DNA of 29,164 bases, from positions 1 to 29,164 of the forward strand of contig JAEXUB010000205.1 in NCBI GenBank assembly GCA_023453125.1, read 5' to 3'. Source of the DNA: Bacteroidota bacterium (GTDB taxonomy: Bacteria > Bacteroidota > Ignavibacteria > Ignavibacteriales > Melioribacteraceae). Positions 1 to 6,380 of this stretch are shown here, piece by piece (the first letter of the stretch is position 1; every line of letters starts with the position of its first letter). The notes under the pieces were generated by a model. That model searched no databases, was not told the DNA's origin, and was given only the letters and a program-made list of their open reading frames with translations. The translations under genes were made by a program, and so were the position numbers.

Positions 1-846
1 GGAGTTATACCCACCCTCGTTCAAAGAGGCGATTATGTTATCACCGATAAAGATAACCATGCCAGCCTCTGGGCAGGAATCTTTATGGCAAAAGGCCTTA
101 CTGCCGATATGATCCGTTATAAGCACAACGATATGGACGATCTTGAAAGACAGATTTCCAAACTAGACAAAGATGCGGGAAAACTAATTGTTTCCGATGG
201 TGTTTTTTCTACCGGCGGAGAAATTGTTGACCTGCCCCGTTTAGTTAAAATCGCCAAAGAATATAACGCCAGACTGTTAATTGACGACGCTCATTCAGTT
301 GGTATTATTGGTAAAGGGGGAAGAGGCACAGCAAGCGAATTCAACCTTGAGAATGAAGTTGATATGACAATGGGTACTTTCAGCAAGACCTTTGCCTCAT
401 TAGGCGGTTTTGTTTCAGGGGAAGCTAAGGTTATCAATTATTTGAAACACCATGCATCCGCTCTTATTTTCAGTGCATCACCAACTCCTGCTTCAGTTGC
501 ATCCGCTATTGCAGCACTCGATATTCTGGAAGAAAACCCAGGACTTGTAGACAAAGTTGTGAGTAATGCTACTAGAGTCCGCAAAGAACTTGCCGATATC
601 GGCTTCAAAGTGCTCGAAGGAAGAACAGCCATTGTACCTGTTATTGTAGGAGACGACGGCCTTGCATTCCAGATGTGGCGCAGATTGTACGACGAAGGAG
701 TATTTGTCAATGTGTTCATCTCTCCGGGAGTTCCTCCGGGGCGCCAGATGATGCGAAACAGCTTTATGGCCTCGCACGAAGACCAGCATCTTGATTTCAT
801 AATACAGACTTACAAGAAAGTCGGAAAAGAATTAGGACTTATCTAA
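1..846 (+). CDS. Alpha-oxoamine synthase, serine palmitoyltransferase-like (5' truncated)
   Basis: This is the C-terminal part of a PLP-dependent enzyme that condenses an acyl-CoA with an amino acid (SPT/KBL/BioF family). The frame is open from base 1 (GVIPTLVQRGDY...), so the true start lies outside the window; the first Met at 85 is internal. Visible motifs are the DDAHS stretch, whose Asp pairs with the PLP pyridine nitrogen and whose His is near the substrate, and GTFSKTFASLGG, whose Lys codon at 385-387 is the expected PLP Schiff-base lysine. The C-terminal RNSFMASHEDQHLD stretch and the LIFSAS segment look closer to serine palmitoyltransferases than to BioF or KBL, but this is judged by eye. 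A GNAT-family acyltransferase follows after a terminator, which would suit ceramide synthesis. Alternatives are 8-amino-7-oxononanoate synthase or glycine C-acetyltransferase. The family is certain; the substrate is not. Confidence 0.82.
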   Translation, partial: GVIPTLVQRGDYVITDKDNHASLWAGIFMAKGLTADMIRYKHNDMDDLERQISKLDKDAGKLIVSDGVFSTGGEIVDLPRLVKIAKEYNARLLIDDAHSVGIIGKGGRGTASEFNLENEVDMTMGTFSKTFASLGGFVSGEAKVINYLKHHASALIFSASPTPASVASAIAALDILEENPGLVDKVVSNATRVRKELADIGFKVLEGRTAIVPVIVGDDGLAFQMWRRLYDEGVFVNVFISPGVPPGRQMMRNSFMASHEDQHLDFIIQTYKKVGKELGLI

Positions 847-851
847 ATTCG

Positions 852-882
852 AAAAGCATATCCAAACGGATATGCTTTTTTT
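852..882 (+). terminator. Rho-independent terminator after the oxoamine synthase gene
   Basis: An 8-bp stem GCATATCC / GGATATGC (856-863 and 868-875) with an AAAC loop is followed by seven T's (876-882). An A-run before the stem lengthens the pairing. It starts six bases after the TAA stop at 844-846. The T-tract ends exactly at the ATG (883) of the next gene, which is unusual. Confidence 0.8.
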
Positions 883-2010
883 ATGCCTATGAGTGAAATC
901 ATAATAGCTCCGGTATCCGGCAAAAAGGAATTGGAAACTTTTATAAGGCTTCCCTGGAAAATTTATAGGGATTTTCCTAACTGGGTGCCCCCCCTTTTAT
1001 TTGAAAGAAGAAAAATTCTTAATACGGAAAAAAATCCATTCTATAAACATGCGCAAATTGAGTTGTTTATTGCTTACCGGGGTAAAGAACCTGTTGGAAG
1101 AATCGCCGCAATAAAAAATGATATGCATCTGAAATACCATAATGACGGCACCGGTTTCTTCGGCTTTTTTGAGTGTATTAACGATAAGGAGATTGCTAGC
1201 AGGTTGTTTGATGCAGCTGCAGGATGGATTAAAGCACGCGGATTGAAATCAATAATGGGACCTGCAAATCCCTCTAGTAATGATGACTGGGGCTTATTGA
1301 TAGAAGGTTTCGAAATACCCCCTGCCTTTATGATGCCTTACAATCCCCCCTATTATATCGAACTGATTGAGAGTTACGGCTTTAGAAAGGAGAAAGACCT
1401 TAATGGCTATAAGATTACAGACGAAGGGGTAGTTAAAGTAGAAAAAATAAACCGGATGGTAAATGCTATTAGGGAGAGATATAAGATTGAGATTAAGAAA
1501 GTAAATATGAGAGACTATGCGGGAGAACTCAAGAAGGTAAAATTCGTCTATAACAGAGCATGGGCGCCTAACTGGGGATTTATCCCTTTCACTGATGAGG
1601 AAATTGATGCCGTTGCCGCAGATATGAAACCCCTTATAGAACCTAATCTTCTTTTGTTTGTTGAATCTGAAGGGAAAATAATAGGTTTTACTCTTACACT
1701 TCCCGATTATAACCGGATTTTAAAAGAAATGAACGGCAGGCTTTTTCCATTTGGTTTTATCAAGCTGCTTACCGGTAAAAGAAAAATTGACCTTGCAAGA
1801 ATTTTAACCCTTGGTATTATACCTGAATACCAGAAAAAAGGAATTGATGCTCTACTCTATTGGGAACTTGTTAAAAACGCAGCAGAAATAGGGATCCGGT
1901 TCGGAGAAGCGAGCTGGATTCTTGAAGACAACGAAATGATGAACAAAGCACTTCTTAATATAGGGGGCGACCTCTATAAAAAATACCGCATTTATAAACT
2001 AGATTTTTAA
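883..2010 (+). CDS. GNAT-family N-acyltransferase, possible bacterial ceramide synthase
   Basis: A 375-residue cytoplasmic protein of a conserved GNAT-like family. Its N-terminal half carries the recognisable segments RLPWKIYRDFPNWVPPLL, KNPFYKHAQIELFIA, VGRIAAIKN, GFFGFFE and MMPYNPPYYIELIESYGF. The C-terminal half (about residues 250-375) has the GNAT fold signature, with an acyl-CoA pyrophosphate-binding loop at EYQKKGIDALLY. As I recall it, the bacterial ceramide synthase (bCerS) of Caulobacter is also GNAT-like and works with SPT; the SPT-like gene immediately upstream makes that role attractive here, but I could not align them. Two start codons are possible, ATG 883 and ATG 889 (MSEIII...). 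Neither has a Shine-Dalgarno sequence, because the terminator T-tract occupies that position; 889 fits the usual N-terminus better. It could instead be an acetyltransferase of unknown substrate. Confidence 0.75.
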   Translation: MPMSEIIIAPVSGKKELETFIRLPWKIYRDFPNWVPPLLFERRKILNTEKNPFYKHAQIELFIAYRGKEPVGRIAAIKNDMHLKYHNDGTGFFGFFECINDKEIASRLFDAAAGWIKARGLKSIMGPANPSSNDDWGLLIEGFEIPPAFMMPYNPPYYIELIESYGFRKEKDLNGYKITDEGVVKVEKINRMVNAIRERYKIEIKKVNMRDYAGELKKVKFVYNRAWAPNWGFIPFTDEEIDAVAADMKPLIEPNLLLFVESEGKIIGFTLTLPDYNRILKEMNGRLFPFGFIKLLTGKRKIDLARILTLGIIPEYQKKGIDALLYWELVKNAAEIGIRFGEASWILEDNEMMNKALLNIGGDLYKKYRIYKLDF

Positions 2011-2019
2011 GGCTGCAAA

Positions 2020-3990
2020 ATGAAAAAAATTGCCATCTTTCTTCTCCTTGCCACTTCCCTTTTTGCCCAGTATACCAGGAATGATTTTAAACTCGTCAAA
2101 ACAACTGCAACCAGGGAATTCGACCGGACTGTAATTCTTGATTACTTAAAATCAGGCAAAGAACTTAAAGTTAATGCGGGACTTTTGAGCGCCGCCCATT
2201 CAAACGACACAACATTCGCAGCAGATATTGTTAAACTCAATTTCTCAAGATACGGCGAATCCATCTGCTTTGCCCTTGGTCAATTGGGTAACTGCGCTAC
2301 ATCCAATGACTATCTCCGCAAAATGCTCCACTCCAAAGAGGGGCTTAAATTTAATCACCAGATACTGGATGCACTAGGAAAAACTGCCGATGAAGGAGTT
2401 GCTCAACTAATATATGAAGAGTTTATTCAAGACCCCGATCTTGACCGGGATGGAATTTCCATTTTCACATATAACCTATTTGCCAGAAAAATCGCCTTCG
2501 ATAAATCGGCTGTTAAAGACCTTCTTGCAGAAGAAGTAAGAAAAAGCAAAGGAATACGAAGGTTCGAAGCATTGTTCGCAGTTACAAGGCTGGGAGGTAT
2601 TAAAGATATTGAAAAAGACCTTATTGCAATAATAAATTCTAAAGATAAAATTAATTCTCCGCTCATTAAATCGGCAGCAATAGGGTGCCTTGCAAGGCTT
2701 AAATCTTTTCCCGAAAACATAAAACTATTCAATCAGGTTATTTCGCACTCCGATTGGCGGGTCCGCGTTGAAGCTGCAAAGGCTCTCCCATTCTTCAGTT
2801 TCAAGTCAAAAACTCATATTACCGGCTATTTTAAACTTATAAATGATGTCAACTTTAATGTTGCCCGTCAGGCAGCTACTTCATTAAGAACTCTCACTCT
2901 CTCAAAGAACCTGTTAGCGCAAGTAAATAAACAGATTGAGACAGTATTGAACGGCAAAAAAGCCAATCAGGTTACAAAGGGAGAATTGTTTGTCTCTTAT
3001 TGCTCTCTAAATCCTGAAAAAATTCTTACTCTGGTAAAAAAATTCGACAGCGCAATTCAAGATAAATATATATTTGAATCCTTAAGAAACAATTCGGTCA
3101 AGCCGGAAGATGCTTTTGCCTATCTGTCCAAAAAAACCGTTAAAAAAGAGAAAGATATTCTGGATCTGATGCCGACTGTTTTGAGTTTTCAGAACAAATT
3201 GGAAGGGAATAAAAAATACAATACTCTCCTTCTGGATTGGCTCGATTCCCGTTTTGCATCTGTTGCATCTTCGGCTGCGGAAGGCATGGACAGCTCCTTC
3301 GTCTCGCTCAATAAAGATAAAATTAAAAAGATTGTCCTTGGGCAGATTAAACCGAATGTTAATAATGCCAATTATTACGAAACCATTATTTCAATGATAA
3401 ATCTAAGCGAAAAGGTAGATGCGGATTTTCATAAAACTGTAAGGGAGACAGCCGGAAAATCTAAATTATTCGCTATCCAGCAATTCCTTAAGGATAAAAA
3501 CGGCAGCAGAGAAAGGAACAGCAAGGAATTTAAAAATCTTGAATCGCTTTGGAAAAATTCTTTCGCCTATACAGGGGCGAAAATAATTACCGAAAAGGGA
3601 GATTTTACTATTAAATTCTATCCGGAATACGCGCCTGTTTCTGTTGGTAATTTTATTTCGCTAGCTAAACGGGGTTTCTACGACGGTGTTCCATTCCACA
3701 GAGTTGTACCGAATTTTGTAGCCCAAACCGGAGATTCAACCGGAACCGGATTCGGCGGCCCCGGTTATGATATTGTATCCGAATTCTCACCTCTTCCATT
3801 TTCAACGTATTATGTGGGAATGGCAAGCGCAGGACGAGATACGGAAGGGTCTCAGTGGTTCGTAATGCATAATATTGCACTGCACCTTTACGGAAGATAT
3901 ACAGTATTCGGAAAAGTAACCGCCGGTACAAAGGTTATTCCTCTAATCAACCTCGGCGATAAGATTAAAGAGATTAAACTTATTAAATAA
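2020..3990 (+). CDS. Exported HEAT-repeat protein with C-terminal cyclophilin domain
   Basis: A 656-residue protein with a signal peptide (MKKIAIFLLLATSLFA, likely cut before QYT). Residues of about 40-480 are helical repeats of HEAT/armadillo type, for example HSDWRVRVEAAKALPFF and DVNFNVARQAATSL. Residues of about 515-656 are a cyclophilin-type peptidyl-prolyl cis-trans isomerase. The signature FHRVVPNFVAQTGD includes catalytic Arg561, and GMASAGRDTEGSQWFVMH and YTVFGKV are also present. The position of the Trp found in human cyclophilin A (WLDGKHVVFG) is His here (HLYGRYTVFG), as in many bacterial cyclophilins. It probably acts in the periplasm as a folding catalyst whose HEAT solenoid binds partner proteins. 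It starts 9 bases after the GNAT gene with AAGG upstream, so both are likely co-transcribed. Its stop abuts the stop of the convergent gene. Confidence 0.88.
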   Translation: MKKIAIFLLLATSLFAQYTRNDFKLVKTTATREFDRTVILDYLKSGKELKVNAGLLSAAHSNDTTFAADIVKLNFSRYGESICFALGQLGNCATSNDYLRKMLHSKEGLKFNHQILDALGKTADEGVAQLIYEEFIQDPDLDRDGISIFTYNLFARKIAFDKSAVKDLLAEEVRKSKGIRRFEALFAVTRLGGIKDIEKDLIAIINSKDKINSPLIKSAAIGCLARLKSFPENIKLFNQVISHSDWRVRVEAAKALPFFSFKSKTHITGYFKLINDVNFNVARQAATSLRTLTLSKNLLAQVNKQIETVLNGKKANQVTKGELFVSYCSLNPEKILTLVKKFDSAIQDKYIFESLRNNSVKPEDAFAYLSKKTVKKEKDILDLMPTVLSFQNKLEGNKKYNTLLLDWLDSRFASVASSAAEGMDSSFVSLNKDKIKKIVLGQIKPNVNNANYYETIISMINLSEKVDADFHKTVRETAGKSKLFAIQQFLKDKNGSRERNSKEFKNLESLWKNSFAYTGAKIITEKGDFTIKFYPEYAPVSVGNFISLAKRGFYDGVPFHRVVPNFVAQTGDSTGTGFGGPGYDIVSEFSPLPFSTYYVGMASAGRDTEGSQWFVMHNIALHLYGRYTVFGKVTAGTKVIPLINLGDKIKEIKLIK

Positions 3991-4881
3991 CTATTTCGAA
4001 TCGTACATTTCCACATATTTTGATATGTGGAACGGATCGATTTTCTTTAATGTATTGAAAATTTCCTTATCGGAATAGTTTTTCAGTGCGTCGCAAATTT
4101 CAAGGAATTTGGCGTCAAAGAAAACTTTAAGAAGAACACTCCGGGAATCGAGCCTCTCTCTTACCTTGTCTATATTATTTATCAGCTTAACAATATTCTT
4201 AACTGCAATATCAATGTTCTTCGGTTTGCTCATTATATCAAGCCCGTTGTAATGATAATCATAATAATCGAGCCTGAACTGCTGATATCTTTCATCCAGA
4301 AGATTTTCAAGAAGACCTCTTTTTGTATAAGGCGCGCTGGAATAAGACCAGCTGGCGGCGTATTTACTTGAAGCTCCTCTTAAAGAAATTTCATAAGCCT
4401 GTTTAAAGAAGTCGTTTCCTCCAAGTTTACCGAATGAATCTCCGTCAAATCCAAGCATAAGATAGGCATAGAAATCGAGCATGCTTGTAATCGGATCAAT
4501 TTCGGCCTGGTTAAAAATCATTGCCTGATTCTTTTCGTATGTAAATGACCAGGGATTATCAAGAACATTCATTAAAAGAGTATTGCGTGTGGTCCCTTCA
4601 ATAGGGCGGTAACTGGTAACCACCAGCTGTGCGGAATAAACATTGTTATCTGATGCTCCGGTAAAAAACACATTAAAACTGCAGAGAATCTTCTCCCCTT
4701 CCCACGCTTTTCCGGTAAACTTGTTCTTATTTATGTAGTCTTCAAGGGCCGACTTAAAATCTTCAAGCTTTTCCCTTATTCCCGGGTTAAGCTGATCCAT
4801 ATTAACATTTACAGTGGCGTTGAATTCCTGAGCCGCAATTAAAACCGGAAAGAATAGTATGAAGAATATTGTCCTGATCAT
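3991..4881 (-). CDS. DUF4835 / PorD-like periplasmic protein
   Basis: A 296-residue exported protein with a signal peptide (MIRTIFFILFFPVLIAA, cut before QEF). The body matches the DUF4835 pattern known from Bacteroidota: NVNMDQL near the mature N-terminus, YRPIEGTTRNTLLMN, then NPWSFTYEK, MLDFYAYLMLGFDGDSF and an Arg/Tyr-rich segment LLDERYQQFRLDYYDYHYNGLD. Databases have linked this family with the type IX secretion protein PorD; I recall this and cannot check it. The molecular role is unknown. It is a single-gene unit with GAGGAAAAG just before its ATG, read away from the dehydrogenase gene and toward the cyclophilin gene. No other type IX secretion gene is visible nearby. Confidence 0.75.
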   Translation of the reverse strand: MIRTIFFILFFPVLIAAQEFNATVNVNMDQLNPGIREKLEDFKSALEDYINKNKFTGKAWEGEKILCSFNVFFTGASDNNVYSAQLVVTSYRPIEGTTRNTLLMNVLDNPWSFTYEKNQAMIFNQAEIDPITSMLDFYAYLMLGFDGDSFGKLGGNDFFKQAYEISLRGASSKYAASWSYSSAPYTKRGLLENLLDERYQQFRLDYYDYHYNGLDIMSKPKNIDIAVKNIVKLINNIDKVRERLDSRSVLLKVFFDAKFLEICDALKNYSDKEIFNTLKKIDPFHISKYVEMYDSK

Positions 4882-5041
4882 CTTTTCCTCTGCAATTTTT
4901 TAATATTAAAAAATATCATTATTAAGTAAATAAAACAATCCTAAAAATAATCCCGTCATCCGGTCCAGATCCAACTTTTCCTTATTAATATTACACTCCC
5001 CATTCCCCTTTGTTCCCCTATTCAGTTAATTGAACTTACTC

Positions 5042-5059
5042 AGGTGAGGATTATCACCT
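5042..5059. promoter_or_regulatory. CRP/FNR-like palindrome, candidate operator
   Basis: A perfect 6-bp inverted repeat, AGGTGA and TCACCT, is separated by six bases (GGATTA). The core GTGA-N6-TCAC has the exact spacing of CRP-family sites. It is centred about 100 bases upstream of the predicted start of transcription of the dehydrogenase gene. The binding protein is unknown. Confidence 0.4.
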
Positions 5060-5116
5060 AAAGACGGTGTAAACAAATGGGCATCCCTTATTAATTCACT
5101 AAATTGAGAATGTTCT

Positions 5117-5145
5117 TTGCCAAATTGAATTCTTATCCCTAATTT
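5117..5145 (+). promoter_or_regulatory. Candidate sigma-70-type promoter for the dehydrogenase-aconitase operon
   Basis: TTGCCA (5117-5122, 5 of 6 consensus bases), a 17-base spacer, then TAATTT (5140-5145, 4 of 6). Transcription would begin near 5152, leaving a leader of about 27 bases before the ATG at 5179. It was found by eye, and such matches are common in AT-rich DNA. Confidence 0.35.
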
Positions 5146-5178
5146 TTCATCTGCCCTTTAAGAGATTATGAGGAAATA

Positions 5179-6360
5179 ATGAGGAAAATAGTATCAATGC
5201 CTGGAGACGGCATTGGAAAGATAGTAACTCCTGAAGCAATAAGGCTTCTTAATGCCGCCGGTTTTAAAGCCGAATATGTTCATGCTGATATCGGATGGGA
5301 CTTCTGGTGCAGGGAAGGTAATCCTCTACCTCAGAGAACAATTGACCTTTTAAACGAGCATAAAATAGGGCTGTTCGGGGCAATTACCAGCAAACCAAAG
5401 GATGATGCCGATAAAGAACTGGCATCTGAACTTAAAGGAAAAGGACTAGCATACTTCTCCCCCATTGTCACACTCCGTCAGATATTTAATCTTGATATCT
5501 GCATCCGCCCCTGTATTTCGCTTAAAGGCAATCCTCTTAATTTTATTCGTAAAGGGAAAGGAAGTTCCATTGAAGAGCCTCCTATTAACTGTGTCATTTT
5601 CCGTCAGAATACCGAAGGGCTTTATGCCGGAGTCGAATGGACAAATCCCCCTAAAGCTGTACGCGATGCATTTGAAACAAATCCGAAAATGAAAGCCTTT
5701 GACGGTGTACCAAGCGAAGAGATGGCAATATCAACCAGGATTGTGACAAAAAAGGCATCTGAAAGAATTATCCGTGCCGCATTTGAATACGCAAAACAGT
5801 TCGGATATTCAAACGTAACAATTTGCGAAAAACCTAACGTTCTCAGGGAAACTTCCGGTATGATGTTTAAATTGGGAAAGATTATTGCTAAAGATTACCC
5901 GGGCATTGCGCTATGGGATACTAATATTGATGCCCAGATGATGTGGCTTACAAAAAATCCCGAAGATTACGGAGTAATAGTAGCAGAAAATATGTTCGGC
6001 GATATAATAAGTGACGGCTTCGCCGGATTAATAGGCGGATTGGGATTTGCATGCAGCGCGAATATCGGTAATGAAGTTGCGGTATTCGAACCTACACACG
6101 GCTCTGCCCCTAAATATGAAAATCTTAATCCTTCTATTGTAAATCCAATTGCCATGTTTATGAGCGCATGCATGATGCTGGACCATATTGGTGAAAAGGT
6201 AATTTCACAAAGAATCAAAAATGCTGTTGCAGCGGTTATTGAAGAAGGAAAAGTACGCACTTATGATATGATGAAACTCCGCGGCGGTCCCGAAGTTATA
6301 AATCAAGGAGCCGCTTCTACCGTACAGATGACTGATGCCGTAATTGCAGCTCTTAAATAA
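5179..6360 (+). CDS. icd: Isocitrate-type beta-decarboxylating dehydrogenase
   Basis: A 393-residue enzyme of the isocitrate/isopropylmalate/homoisocitrate dehydrogenase family, which oxidises and decarboxylates a 2-hydroxy-acid using Mg2+. Catalytic residues visible are Tyr149 (NTEGLYAGVEW), Lys218 (CEKPNVL) and the metal-binding Asp251, Asp275 and Asp279 (DTNIDA, GDIISDG). The nucleotide motif HGSAPKYE has Lys312-Tyr313 as in NADP-dependent isocitrate dehydrogenases (APKYAG), not the APDIAG of NAD-using homologues. This and YAGVEW favour isocitrate. However, the substrate loop reads SPIVTLRQ (Ser94 to Gln101): Ser and Arg are kept, but the usual Asn of SLNxALR is Ile, and the SPIV pattern resembles fungal homoisocitrate dehydrogenase. 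AGGA at 5171-5174 supports the start. The aconitase-family gene follows 20 bases later, so the two likely form an operon. TCA isocitrate oxidation is most likely; homoisocitrate is the alternative. Confidence 0.82.
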   Translation: MRKIVSMPGDGIGKIVTPEAIRLLNAAGFKAEYVHADIGWDFWCREGNPLPQRTIDLLNEHKIGLFGAITSKPKDDADKELASELKGKGLAYFSPIVTLRQIFNLDICIRPCISLKGNPLNFIRKGKGSSIEEPPINCVIFRQNTEGLYAGVEWTNPPKAVRDAFETNPKMKAFDGVPSEEMAISTRIVTKKASERIIRAAFEYAKQFGYSNVTICEKPNVLRETSGMMFKLGKIIAKDYPGIALWDTNIDAQMMWLTKNPEDYGVIVAENMFGDIISDGFAGLIGGLGFACSANIGNEVAVFEPTHGSAPKYENLNPSIVNPIAMFMSACMMLDHIGEKVISQRIKNAVAAVIEEGKVRTYDMMKLRGGPEVINQGAASTVQMTDAVIAALK

Positions 6361-6380
6361 ATCAAAATAATGGAGTATTG

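Larger units (their letters stand above)
4882..5178. other. Divergent intergenic region between the DUF4835 gene and the dehydrogenase gene
   Basis: This 297-base AT-rich gap separates two genes read outward, so it must hold both promoters. For the leftward gene a weak match on the minus strand is TTGTTT (4933-4938), a 17-base spacer, then TATTTT (4910-4915). For the rightward gene a better match is at 5117-5145. A palindrome lies at 5042-5059. No conserved reading frame or structured RNA is evident apart from a three-codon leader next to the dehydrogenase start. Confidence 0.5.

Noticed and set aside
438..800. A 120-codon open frame on the minus strand
   Set aside because: It is antisense to the oxoamine synthase whose active-site motifs are clear; it is a shadow frame.
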